Shown here in pieces: positions 17,028 through 25,672 of a DNA stretch of 64,000 nt. The notes below the pieces were generated by a model. It made no database searches. It saw only the letters and a program-made list of their open reading frames with translations, and was not told where the DNA came from. The position numbers were made by a program, and so were the translations under genes. This DNA is from Saprospiraceae bacterium (GTDB lineage: Bacteria > Bacteroidota > Bacteroidia > Chitinophagales > Saprospiraceae). The DNA lies in contig JADJLG010000001.1 in the NCBI GenBank assembly GCA_016710235.1, positions 1,849,501 to 1,913,500 on the forward strand. The letters run 5' to 3'. Position 1 is the stretch's first letter, and the number at the start of each line of letters is the position of its first letter.

Positions 17028-18635
17028 ATGCAAAACTTATTGAAAATAGCATTTTTCAACTTTTTGTGGCTGACGTCAGGATTTCTACTTGCTCAAAACT
17101 TAATACCGAATCCGGGATTTGAGAATTGTGCGAAATGTCAGAACGGTTTTTTTGAATTGGGAATTAACAGTGGTGCAAATGATCCGATAGACTGGTATGC
17201 TGCAACATATGGGACTTCAGATTTTAAATCTGATCTGCCAAATTCCGGAAAGTTGCACGGTGGTTTTTTTGTGGGATATAAAAAGTTTGAGTACTTGGCA
17301 AATCATTTGGAATCTCCTTTGGTTGCCGGTGCCAAATATCAATGCAGTTTTTATATACGCCTATTTCCAAATGGGATGAGTTATGCTTTGGATGAAATAG
17401 GCATTTATTTCCAGAACGGAAAAGCAAATTTTCCCCAAGCTGAGCCATTATCCAAACTAAAAGCGCAATTTACCACACCGGATCGCGATTATATTTTGAG
17501 CGATCATTACCGTAAATTCACTTTTGAGTTTATTGCATGTGGTGGTGAAGACCAGATGATAGTTGGGCGAATGAATAGCTGGGGAGAAGCTGATACCTTG
17601 TTGGTTGCAAGCAAACCAATTGCAAATCTGGATCAGGCATATCCATATTATATAGTTGATGATTTCGACCTCCATTTGATTGATCAAGTTGAAAACAGAG
17701 CTCCTGACACTGTAAGAGTATGCGATCAGCAGAAAGTGAAAATCAGCTTGGATAGCTCCGGTATCTATGAGGTATTATGGAGTAATGGCTCAAATCAATT
17801 TTTAACTGAGATCGGGGGTGAATCAGCACCCTTGTGGGTGGAGTATAAATTTGGAAAAGACTGCAGTTCATTCAGAGAGGACATCGCTTTAGTGGTGGAT
17901 AAAAAGCCAAATGTCGAGCTCAAAGGCTTGCTTTCATTGTGCCCTGGAAAGGCCTTGCAAGTGGAGGCTGTTTGTGACGGAGAGTGCCTGGGTTTTTTAT
18001 GGCCGGATGGAAGTACCGGAAATACATTTGAGATTTCGGAACCCGGCAAGTTTGAACTTCAATACAAATGGCGCTGTCAATCTGAAAGCCTGTTCTTCGA
18101 AGTAGATACTCCTGATTACGAGAAAGACTTCATTATCACCTCAGATGTTGGGCAGATATGTTATTCTGATTCTACTTTTTTGAGGGCATCGTTACCCAAG
18201 GGTTGCCTGATACAAAAATGGTCAAACGGAGCGACAGATTCAGAAATCAAGGTGTTCAGCCCGGGAATATACGAGTTGATTTTAGATTGCCCTTGTGGCG
18301 AGATAAAAGGAAAGATAGACGTTAAAGCGACAGCCAATTGTACTCCAATCCGATTTCCAAACACCATCATCATCAACGGTGAGGAGGTGAATCGCACTTT
18401 CGGTCCTGCTGTTCCACCGGGATTGATAGGTCGAATCGCAGAGTATCAACTCTTTATTTTTAATCGTTGGGGTGATAAAGTGTTTGAAACAAATGACATC
18501 CAGCAAAGATGGAGTCCGGACAATAATTTACCTCCGGAGAGTTATATATATTCTGGGAAATTAAAATACTCTGTGTCAGGCAATTCAGGGATAGAAAAAT
18601 ATCAATTTAAAGGAAGTGTAAGCGTAATAAAGTAA
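17028..18635 (+). CDS. T9SS type B secreted protein (gliding-motility C-terminal domain)
   Basis: 535 residues. A signal peptide (about 1-22, ending FLLAQ) is followed by an 'NLIPNPGFENC' domain over about 23-225, the same class of N-terminal domain as in the OmpA/DUF6624 proteins. The middle has Cys-containing Ig-like or PKD-like repeats ('VRVCDQQKVKI...LWSNGS', 'LSLCPGKALQV...LWPDGSTG', 'GQICYSDSTFL...KWSNGATDS'). The last 85 residues ('YQLFIFNRWGDKVFETND' ... 'YSGKLKY') are the CHU_C type B sorting domain. It should leave the cell through the type IX secretion system. It sits 11 bp after ftcD and 2 bp before the SDR gene. Confidence 0.85.
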   Translation: MQNLLKIAFFNFLWLTSGFLLAQNLIPNPGFENCAKCQNGFFELGINSGANDPIDWYAATYGTSDFKSDLPNSGKLHGGFFVGYKKFEYLANHLESPLVAGAKYQCSFYIRLFPNGMSYALDEIGIYFQNGKANFPQAEPLSKLKAQFTTPDRDYILSDHYRKFTFEFIACGGEDQMIVGRMNSWGEADTLLVASKPIANLDQAYPYYIVDDFDLHLIDQVENRAPDTVRVCDQQKVKISLDSSGIYEVLWSNGSNQFLTEIGGESAPLWVEYKFGKDCSSFREDIALVVDKKPNVELKGLLSLCPGKALQVEAVCDGECLGFLWPDGSTGNTFEISEPGKFELQYKWRCQSESLFFEVDTPDYEKDFIITSDVGQICYSDSTFLRASLPKGCLIQKWSNGATDSEIKVFSPGIYELILDCPCGEIKGKIDVKATANCTPIRFPNTIIINGEEVNRTFGPAVPPGLIGRIAEYQLFIFNRWGDKVFETNDIQQRWSPDNNLPPESYIYSGKLKYSVSGNSGIEKYQFKGSVSVIK

Positions 18636-18637
18636 AG

Positions 18638-19426
18638 ATGATTTCAATAGACCTCTCAGGAAAAAATGCGCTCGTCTGCGGTGCAAGTCAGGGCATAGGA
18701 AGAGCATGTGCCATAGTTCTGGCAAAAGCAGGAGCTAGAGTTACTGCAGTAGCTCGGAATGCTGAAAAACTTTCTGAACTCATGAAGGAGCTTTCAGGAC
18801 CTCCGGTCTCATCTCATCAGTATCTGGTATTGGACCTCAAACAAACTCAGGAAGTTAGAATGAGGGTTCACCAGTTAGCATTGCAAGGTCCGATACACAT
18901 TTTGATCAACAATACGGGAGGGCCTCCTCCCGGACCAGCTATCAAGGCTGAAGAAGAAGAATATTTAGATGCTTTTCGACAGCACTTGATTTGTAATCAA
19001 ATCATCACTTCCACTTTGATCTCAGGGATGAAGGCTGCATCTTATGGGAGAATTATCAATATTATCTCTACTTCAGTCAAACAACCCATAGATAATTTAG
19101 GAGTTTCCAATACGATAAGAGCAGCTGTTGCTTCTTGGGCAAAAACACTAGCGAACGAATTGGGACAATACAACATCACAGTAAATAATATCTTACCTGG
19201 TGCAACCCAAACCGAACGATTGGAAGAGATCATACGGCGAGAGCAACAAATTAAATCTCTGGAGCGAGTTGAAATAGTACGTCAACTTAGCTCAAGTATA
19301 CCAATGGGTCGATTTGGACAGCCGCAGGAAATAGCATCAGCTGCTCTGTTTCTTGCTTCACCGCTCGCTTCCTATATTAATGGAATCAACTTACCTGTGG
19401 ATGGAGGTAGGACAAAATGCCTATAA
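18638..19426 (+). CDS. SDR family oxidoreductase lacking the usual YxxxK
   Basis: 262 residues with a full Rossmann fold. 'CGASQGIGRA' (14-23) is the TGxxxGxG cofactor loop, 'LINNTGGPPPG' replaces NNAG, and 'INIISTS' gives the catalytic-Ser strand. 'NNILPGATQT' follows, then a C-terminal 'PVDGG'. Where the catalytic Tyr-x-x-x-Lys should lie, the protein reads 'GVSNTIRAAV', so both Tyr and Lys are replaced (Asn and Arg). A recognised SDR subgroup with 'LSN..R' shares this, so it is likely a family trait and not decay. The substrate is unknown. Confidence 0.85.
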   Translation: MISIDLSGKNALVCGASQGIGRACAIVLAKAGARVTAVARNAEKLSELMKELSGPPVSSHQYLVLDLKQTQEVRMRVHQLALQGPIHILINNTGGPPPGPAIKAEEEEYLDAFRQHLICNQIITSTLISGMKAASYGRIINIISTSVKQPIDNLGVSNTIRAAVASWAKTLANELGQYNITVNNILPGATQTERLEEIIRREQQIKSLERVEIVRQLSSSIPMGRFGQPQEIASAALFLASPLASYINGINLPVDGGRTKCL

Positions 19427-19449
19427 TTAGGTTTACCTGACAGCTTGCT

Positions 19450-19503
19450 TGCCATTCTGGCAGATAATCTGGGCTGGCACACGCTTTGACCGTACAGGTC
19501 AAA
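19450..19503 (+). promoter_or_regulatory. Two inverted repeats upstream of htpG
   Basis: TGCCA-TTC-TGGCA (19450-19462) and TTTGACC-GTACA-GGTCAAA (19485-19503) lie in the 87-bp gap before htpG. The second ends 10 bp before the start codon. Either could be an operator or a 5' UTR hairpin. They do not match CIRCE (TTAGCACTC-N9-GAGTGCTAA). Confidence 0.4.
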
Positions 19504-19513
19504 ATTATATTAC

Positions 19514-21376
19514 ATGCAAAGCGGTAAAATATCAGTACAAACGGAAAACATTTTTCCGATTATTAAGAAATTCCTTTATTCCGAACACGAGATTTTCCTG
19601 AGGGAATTGATTTCAAATGCGATAGACGCCAGCAATAAACTCAGGACCTTATCATCCAAAGGCGAGTTTAAAGGTGACCTTGGAGAGCTTAAAATAGAAG
19701 TCATTCCGAATGCAGAAAGTAAAACACTGACCATACGAGATTATGGTATAGGAATGGATGAAGAGGAAGTGAAAAAATATCTCAATCAGTTGGCTTTCTC
19801 TTCTGCACAGGAATTTTTGGAAAAGTACAAGGACGAAGTAAATATCATAGGGCATTTTGGATTGGGTTTTTATTCGGCATTTATGGTTGCCGATAAAGTG
19901 GAAGTCATTACCAAATCTTATAAGAATGGTGCTCAAGCAGTCAAATGGACTTGTGCCGGAGACACAGACTTTACACTGGAAAATACAGACAAGGAAAACA
20001 GAGGAACAGACATCGTCCTTCATCTATCAGCGGATTCAGTAGAGTTCAGTGAAAATTACAAGATTCAAGAGCTACTCGAGAAATTCTGCAAGTTTTTGCC
20101 CATTCCCATCCAACTTGGCACAAAAACAGAAAAGCATACTGTTGATGATGTAGAAACAGATGTAGAGGTCCCTAACATCATCAACAATATCTCTCCACTA
20201 TGGAAGAAATCGCCCTCAGAAGCATCGGATCAGGATTATATTTCATTTTATCAGGAACTTTATCCATTTTCACCTGAGCCTTTATTTTGGATACACCTGA
20301 ATATTGATTATCCGTTTCATCTGACCGGAATATTATATTTTCCAAAAATTAAAAATCAACTTGAAGTTCAGAAAAACAAGATACACCTTTACAGCAATCA
20401 GGTATTTGTAACTGATGATGTAAAAGAGATTGTACCTGAGTTTTTAATGCTTCTCCATGGAGTGATCGATTCACCGGATATTCCACTCAATGTATCTAGG
20501 TCTTATTTACAATCTGATCAGCAGGTTCGCAAAATAACAGGCTATATCACCAAGAAAGTGGCTGAAAAGCTACACGATTTATTTAAAAAAGACAGGCTTG
20601 ATTTTGAAAAGAAATGGGATGATATTGGAGTTTTTATCAAGTATGGTATGATCTCTGATGACAAATTCGCAGAGAAAGCCCATCAATTTGCATTGTTAAA
20701 AAATTCAGAGAAGCAGTATTTTACATTGGAAGAATACAAGGAGAAAATAAAAGAGCTCCAAACGGATAAGAACCAAAAATTGAATTTGCTGTATTCTTCG
20801 GATCCTCACAGCCAATTTGCATCGATCAGGAAATGCACAGATCGCGGATATGATGTAGTCATTTTTGATAATGTGATAGACAACCATTTTATTCAACATC
20901 TGGAGTACAAAGAATCACTCCAATGCAAAAGAGTAGATGCAGATACAATAGACAAGCTGATAGAAAAAGAATCTGTTGCTGAGTCCGTCCTGAGTGAGGA
21001 AGAGATGAAAGCTGTAGAGAACTTGTTCAAACAAAGCAGTCAGAATAAGTCATCTCAGACGCTGGTGCAATCGCTGTCTCCAAGTGATCCACCGATCCAG
21101 ATCGTCAGACCTGAATTCATGCGAAGAATGAGTGAAATGCAACACATGATGCACTTTATGAAGGGAGATGAAGCAAACCCATTTAAAGACAGCTATACAG
21201 TAGTTGTCAATGCCAATCACTCATTGATTTGTGATAAGTTGCAGAAAGAACAAAATGATGATGAAAAGAATAATTTAGTCAATTATTTAATCCAACTGGC
21301 GATGATTGAAAACCAAATGCTTTCAGGTAAGGAGTTACACGAGTTTGTTCAGGATCGTTTGCAGCAAATTGGCTAG
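19514..21376 (+). CDS. htpG: Molecular chaperone HtpG (Hsp90)
   Basis: 620 residues, the normal bacterial Hsp90 size. The N-terminal GHKL ATPase has the signature 'YSEHEIFLRELISNAIDASNKL' region (helix with the catalytic Glu and Asn), 'DYGIGMDEEE' and 'GHFGLGFYSAFMVADKV'. The middle domain carries 'PLNVSRSYLQSD'. A C-terminal dimerisation domain follows ('RPEFMRRMSEMQHMM'). It is a cytosolic ATP-driven folding chaperone. The start MQSGKISVQTENIF matches the family. It has its own upstream hairpins and a strong downstream terminator shared with the convergent lipoprotein gene. Confidence 0.96.
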   Translation: MQSGKISVQTENIFPIIKKFLYSEHEIFLRELISNAIDASNKLRTLSSKGEFKGDLGELKIEVIPNAESKTLTIRDYGIGMDEEEVKKYLNQLAFSSAQEFLEKYKDEVNIIGHFGLGFYSAFMVADKVEVITKSYKNGAQAVKWTCAGDTDFTLENTDKENRGTDIVLHLSADSVEFSENYKIQELLEKFCKFLPIPIQLGTKTEKHTVDDVETDVEVPNIINNISPLWKKSPSEASDQDYISFYQELYPFSPEPLFWIHLNIDYPFHLTGILYFPKIKNQLEVQKNKIHLYSNQVFVTDDVKEIVPEFLMLLHGVIDSPDIPLNVSRSYLQSDQQVRKITGYITKKVAEKLHDLFKKDRLDFEKKWDDIGVFIKYGMISDDKFAEKAHQFALLKNSEKQYFTLEEYKEKIKELQTDKNQKLNLLYSSDPHSQFASIRKCTDRGYDVVIFDNVIDNHFIQHLEYKESLQCKRVDADTIDKLIEKESVAESVLSEEEMKAVENLFKQSSQNKSSQTLVQSLSPSDPPIQIVRPEFMRRMSEMQHMMHFMKGDEANPFKDSYTVVVNANHSLICDKLQKEQNDDEKNNLVNYLIQLAMIENQMLSGKELHEFVQDRLQQIG

Positions 21377-21488
21377 TTTAAAAACAAGAAGAATAGTTCG
21401 TTAAACACTTTTCTAATTGAAGAGCTTTGATTTTTCATATGATTTGACTTGTAATAGAAGGCCAAATACAAAATCTGAGTTCAATAAT

Positions 21489-21540
21489 ATACATAAAAAA
21501 AGCCGGATGATCATTTCCGGCTTTTTTTATGTATATTATA
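21489..21540. terminator. Bidirectional Rho-independent terminator
   Basis: An inverted repeat with arms of about 20 bp (ATACATAAAAAAAGCCGG and its complement) sits around a short loop between the convergent htpG and 21553 genes. The GC core GCCGGA/TCCGGC is flanked by A and T runs, so it works in both directions. Confidence 0.85.
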
Positions 21541-21552
21541 ATTGGTTAACAG

Positions 21553-22407
21553 TTATTTCTTTACTTTGATTACTGTATAGTCTCTGTTGTCTGTATTTGA
21601 TTCAATTACGCTAGCAACTTTAATTGCATAATATTCAGTATTGCCAACATTTACTAAAAATTCTGTTGTCGGATCGCAAAGCACGTCATTGTTGGCTGCA
21701 TCTGTACCTGCATTATATGCCGCTTTGATATCATCGCTAAATTTCAAACTTAGATACGTTACTGAGGCTGGGAAATTTCTTAGTTTTGCTCCATTTGTAC
21801 CTCCGATTCTATGCAGCCAATTGGTAGAGTTAATTGCGTTTCCTAGATCTTTTATGTTAGCTGTAGCATCCGAGGATACAACAACCTTAAAATTAGATAA
21901 ATCCACCCCACTTTTATCAGGTCCATCCAAATTATTAACTTGAAGAGCTGAAGACTCTATAACAACCGTTCCAAATGTAGTGATAGAAAAATTAATTTCA
22001 TCCGTCAGTCCGGCTTCATCTTCTACTTCAACAGTATATTCTAAAGTTTCCACATTTGAACTGGATTTTATAGAAATGATCCAATCATCCAAACCATCTT
22101 TTTCTGTATTGAACAGTAATGTAGGGTTGGCAGAAATATTTACTGCATTGATCTGAACTCTATTAAAATCTGTAATGGCAACACCACCTTCCAGAATTGA
22201 GATCGTTTTCAATTGCTTTGTACCTTTTGTAGCATCTATTTTAATACTGAAAACAGTATCTCTTTTGATTGTTGCATTTCCACTTATAAATCCTGATCCG
22301 GATACAAAGTCAATTACCGGACCATCTGTTGTTGTATTATTATCATCTGGATTACAAGCAACAAATGTCAATAGTCCAAGGCTTAAAAAGAATAAGATTT
22401 TTTTCAT
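21553..22407 (-). CDS. Lipoprotein, unknown function
   Basis: 284 residues. The lipoprotein signal is 'MKKILFFLSLGLLTFVAC', with the lipid-accepting Cys at 18, followed by an Asp/Asn-rich linker (NPDDNNTTTDG). The rest reads as one or two Ig/cadherin-like beta domains ('TIKRDTVFSIKIDATKG', 'LEYTVEVEDEAGLTDEINFSI'). The final region ('NVGNTEYYAIKVASVIESN...YTVIKVKK') resembles surface proteins of Bacteroidota. No named family was recognised. It is probably co-transcribed with the lipoprotein gene upstream. Confidence 0.7.
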   Translation of the reverse strand: MKKILFFLSLGLLTFVACNPDDNNTTTDGPVIDFVSGSGFISGNATIKRDTVFSIKIDATKGTKQLKTISILEGGVAITDFNRVQINAVNISANPTLLFNTEKDGLDDWIISIKSSSNVETLEYTVEVEDEAGLTDEINFSITTFGTVVIESSALQVNNLDGPDKSGVDLSNFKVVVSSDATANIKDLGNAINSTNWLHRIGGTNGAKLRNFPASVTYLSLKFSDDIKAAYNAGTDAANNDVLCDPTTEFLVNVGNTEYYAIKVASVIESNTDNRDYTVIKVKK

Positions 22408-22434
22408 TATATTGATATTTATAGTTTAGTTAAA

Positions 22435-22992
22435 TTATTTTACAGTTTGCTTTAGTTTTTTGATTACTGCAAGCTCATCTCTCAGCACATTAATAGTTGG
22501 AGTGAAAGATTTGAATTTTGACTTAGCAATTTTTGCCTCTGCCTCATCTAATGATTTTGAACTGACATTGGTTGTCCTGCTCATCGCTGACAACAATTTG
22601 TTGTTTCCAAAATAATACTTTGTGTCTTCGAAAATCGTTTTTCCTTTTTGTTTCAAGCTGTTTTTAGTGGTATGATAACTATAAACCAAGTTGTTGTCGC
22701 TGAAAAAATAATCGACTCTCTTTTCTCCTCCTGGAGTCATAGCTACTTTGGTAATCTTTTGAATTTGCCCTTCAGCGTCACTCCAGATAGAAATAGTTGC
22801 CTTTTCAGGAACTTTAACTTCGGTAGTTTTTTCTGTAAAATTTGAATTAGCTGCAAGCTCTTGTACTTTTTGGTCGATCATGGAAAGCTCTGAAGATGAA
22901 GCTGAATCTGCTGCTTTTTTAGAGCTGCTGCAAGAAGACAATGCGATCATCGCTATCACTGCCGCCATGCTGAACATTTGAAATACTTTCAT
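22435..22992 (-). CDS. Small lipoprotein, unknown function
   Basis: From the ATG at 22992 the product has 185 residues and starts with a clean lipoprotein signal (MKVFQMFSMAAVIAMIALSSC, Cys21). A longer frame to 23118 adds 42 residues with no export logic, so I reject it. The mature part ('ATISIWSDAEGQIQKITKVAMTPGGEKRVDYFFSDNNLVYSY') has alternating short strands like the MORN-like or toxin-antitoxin-unrelated YD-type 'wsd..G...kI' proteins of Bacteroidota. No function can be given. Confidence 0.65.
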   Translation of the reverse strand: MKVFQMFSMAAVIAMIALSSCSSSKKAADSASSSELSMIDQKVQELAANSNFTEKTTEVKVPEKATISIWSDAEGQIQKITKVAMTPGGEKRVDYFFSDNNLVYSYHTTKNSLKQKGKTIFEDTKYYFGNNKLLSAMSRTTNVSSKSLDEAEAKIAKSKFKSFTPTINVLRDELAVIKKLKQTVK

Positions 22993-23325
22993 TGGATATA
23001 AATTAAAATTGGTTAATAAAATTTTCTGATTTTGCTCAATCCATAAGAGAGACGTATCAAAACGCCAAAAGATTCTTAATGATTCGTTAATTTTGAATGA
23101 AAACGGGATAATCCACAAGCGAAAATGGACAATTAATAAAGCAAAGATATGATACTTCCTTTAAAATTTAAACGGGAATAAGTGAATATTATTATAATTC
23201 TTCCGGATATGTACAGCCAGATATTTAGCTTACAGCAATCATTTTGTTCAAGACCAGGCCTGATTTCCAGATTCAATTTGAAGAAATTCGATTTAGAAAG
23301 CCACTGAATTCATTAAATTTGCCCT
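22993..23325. other. Divergent spacer with possible -7 box
   Basis: About 330 bp between the lipoprotein gene and the aminotransferase gene. The only notable element is TAAATTTG at 23314-23321. It fits the Bacteroidota -7 consensus TAnnTTTG but lies 4 bp before the ATG at 23326, which would give a nearly leaderless mRNA. No good -33 TTTG is found at the usual 19-nt spacing. Confidence 0.35.
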
Positions 23326-24789
23326 ATGGCCAACTTAGATCTTCAGTCTCATTTTGCCGAATTTGCCCGGAATATAGTGGGGTTTGACTCCGAGATTCCG
23401 ACTGTCAATGGACCAAAACCACTGATTTATGCGGATTGGGTAGCCAGCGGCAGATTATACAAGCCGCTAGAAGAAGAGTTGTTGAATACTTATGGCAGCT
23501 TTCTTGCCAATACGCACACCGAAGCTACATTCACAGGTTCTTTCATGACCCGCGCTTATCATCAGGCTAAGGAAGCAATCAAAAAACACGTAAATGCATC
23601 GGACAGCGACGCAATCATTCTCTGTGGTTCTGGCATGACAGGTGCACTTGCTAAGTTGCAACGCATATTGGGTCTAAAATGTCCTGAACAATTGCACTCC
23701 TTTTTGGATTGGTCGCGAATTGAAAAACCGGTAGTGTTCATCACTCATATGGAACATCATTCCAATCAAACATCATGGTTGGAATCCATCTGTGAGGTTG
23801 TCCTCATTCCATATGATGATTCAGGATTACCTGATCTGGGTCAATTTGAGAATTTACTCATTCAGTATCAGAATCGATCCCTCAAGATAGCCTCAGTCAC
23901 GGCCTGTTCTAATGTGACTGGAGTGATTACTCCATTTTACCAAATCGCAGAAATCATTCACAGACAAGGTGGGTATTGTTTTGTAGATTTTGCATGCAGC
24001 GCCCCATATATTCATATGGACATGCACCCGGCAAATCCACTCCAAAAATTAGATGCAATATTCTTTTCGCCACACAAATTTCTAGGAGGGCCTGGTACTC
24101 CAGGCATTTTGATCTTTTGTCAAAGTTTATATCATAATCACATTCCTGATCAACCCGGAGGCGGTACCGTAAAATGGACCAATCCTTGGGGAGAGCATCA
24201 TTATGTGGATTCTATCGAAGAAAGAGAGGATGGAGGCACGCCGCCTTTTTATCAGACCATAAAAGCCGCGCTTGCCATCCGGTTGAAAGAGAAACTTGAT
24301 CCGATCAAAATCAAAATACGCGAAGAGCAATTGTTCAATCGCATTTTTGATTCTTTGTCTGATTTAGAAGATGTTCATATTTTAGCTGGCAATATCAGAC
24401 ATCGCATTGCCGCATTTTCATTTTTTATCAAAGATTTGCACTATAATCTTGGAGTCAAACTACTCAATGACAGGTATGGTATCCAAATGCGTGGTGGTTG
24501 CAGTTGTGCTGGAACGTACGGACATATTCTTTTTGGAATTCCCATCGAACAATCTCACTCCATTTGCGAATTGATTGACAGCGGTGACCATAGTCAGAAA
24601 CCCGGATGGATCAGATTATCCATACATCCTGTGATGACAGATCAGGAGATCGATTACATATTGGATGCTATCCATGATATCAGGCTTAACTGGAGGACTT
24701 ATAGCAGAGAATATCATTATGATGTCCAACAAAATTTATTTTTTCATCAAAGTGAATTGAAAACGGAGTCGGCACTGCATCTCGTTTAG
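23326..24789 (+). CDS. Class V aminotransferase-fold PLP enzyme (cysteine desulfurase-like)
   Basis: 487 residues of aminotransferase class V fold. 'YADWVASGRLYKPLEE' and 'ANTHTEATFTG' replace the usual 'lDnaats' and 'NpHs' motifs. 'GSGMTGALAK' binds the cofactor phosphate, 'THMEHHSNQTSW' gives the His that stacks on PLP, and 'FVDFACSAPY' gives the Asp. Lys at about 251 in 'SPHKFLGGPGTPG' is the Schiff-base lysine. 'MRGGCSCAGTYGH' near residue 390 holds a Cys pair where desulfurases have their catalytic Cys. It is longer than SufS and belongs to the standalone 'aminotransferase V' group; the substrate is unknown. Confidence 0.88.
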   Translation: MANLDLQSHFAEFARNIVGFDSEIPTVNGPKPLIYADWVASGRLYKPLEEELLNTYGSFLANTHTEATFTGSFMTRAYHQAKEAIKKHVNASDSDAIILCGSGMTGALAKLQRILGLKCPEQLHSFLDWSRIEKPVVFITHMEHHSNQTSWLESICEVVLIPYDDSGLPDLGQFENLLIQYQNRSLKIASVTACSNVTGVITPFYQIAEIIHRQGGYCFVDFACSAPYIHMDMHPANPLQKLDAIFFSPHKFLGGPGTPGILIFCQSLYHNHIPDQPGGGTVKWTNPWGEHHYVDSIEEREDGGTPPFYQTIKAALAIRLKEKLDPIKIKIREEQLFNRIFDSLSDLEDVHILAGNIRHRIAAFSFFIKDLHYNLGVKLLNDRYGIQMRGGCSCAGTYGHILFGIPIEQSHSICELIDSGDHSQKPGWIRLSIHPVMTDQEIDYILDAIHDIRLNWRTYSREYHYDVQQNLFFHQSELKTESALHLV

Positions 24790-24833
24790 AAAATTCGTGG
24801 GTATCCTATCGAAATGGATTCAGAGGAGCTTAT

Positions 24834-25601
24834 TTAAATTTCATATTCCGCCACTAATGGGCAGTGGTCGGAAAATCTATATTTCCTCTGATGCTCAAAC
24901 GATTTTACTGAGTCTTTTAATCCAGGCGTGATGGAGTGATAATCTATCCTCCAACCTTTGTTTTTGTCATATGATCCTGCCCTGTAACTCCACCAACTAA
25001 ATTCTTGTACAGAAGGGTGTATTACTCTAAAACTATCTACGAATAATTCCGAAAACCAAGTATGTAGCCAGGATCTTTCTTCCGGTCGAAAACCACTCGG
25101 CATATCCTTTCGTTCTGGATTGTGGATGTCAATATCTTCATGCACAATATTGTAATCGCCTACCACGATCAGATTTTTATATTTTCGGATACATTCTTTA
25201 AAAAACGGCAAAGTCCGATCCAGGAATTTCATTTTAAACTCATGTCTGTCTTCACCTGAAGAGCCTGAGGGAATATAAACGTTGAGCAAACTCCATTGTC
25301 CAAAGTCCAAAAGTACAAATCTTCCCTCCCTGTCGTATTCGGGGATGCCGCATCCATGTACCACTGAAAGGGGTTCTTCCTTGGTCAGCGTCATCACGCC
25401 GCTATAGCCTTTTTTTTCTGCACATGACCAGTAGGCACGATATCCTTGAGAACCAAACAGGTGTTCATCTGCCATGCTTTGGTCCATTTTTGTCTCTTGA
25501 ATGCAGACGCAATCAAATCCATTTTCTTCAAGCCATCCATGAAGATTTTTTTGCATTGCTGATCTTAGTCCATTCGCATTAAGAGAAACTATTTTCTTCA
25601 T
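24834..25601 (-). CDS. xth: Exodeoxyribonuclease III / AP endonuclease
   Basis: 255 residues with the complete exonuclease III fold. Motifs in order: 'SLNANGLRSA' (metal and DNA binding Asn), 'CIQETKMDQ' (catalytic Glu), 'LNVYIPSGS', 'VVGDYNIVHEDIDIHNP' (Asp and Asn of the active site), 'WWSYRAGSYDKNKGWRIDYH' and 'FSDHCPLVAEYE' (terminal Asp-His). It cuts DNA at abasic sites and degrades 3' ends in base-excision repair in the cytoplasm. It is downstream of the protease gene on the same strand, about 70 bp away. Confidence 0.93.
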   Translation of the reverse strand: MKKIVSLNANGLRSAMQKNLHGWLEENGFDCVCIQETKMDQSMADEHLFGSQGYRAYWSCAEKKGYSGVMTLTKEEPLSVVHGCGIPEYDREGRFVLLDFGQWSLLNVYIPSGSSGEDRHEFKMKFLDRTLPFFKECIRKYKNLIVVGDYNIVHEDIDIHNPERKDMPSGFRPEERSWLHTWFSELFVDSFRVIHPSVQEFSWWSYRAGSYDKNKGWRIDYHSITPGLKDSVKSFEHQRKYRFSDHCPLVAEYEI

Positions 25602-25672
25602 GTATGTTTATGATAAAAAAGAAGAAATTAAAAATCATTGTTGTCTCAAAAAATATAATTTCTTGAAACGGA

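Noticed and set aside
19485..19503. CIRCE element before htpG
   Set aside because: The repeat is TTTGACC-N5-GGTCAAA, with neither the CIRCE sequence nor its 9-nt spacing.
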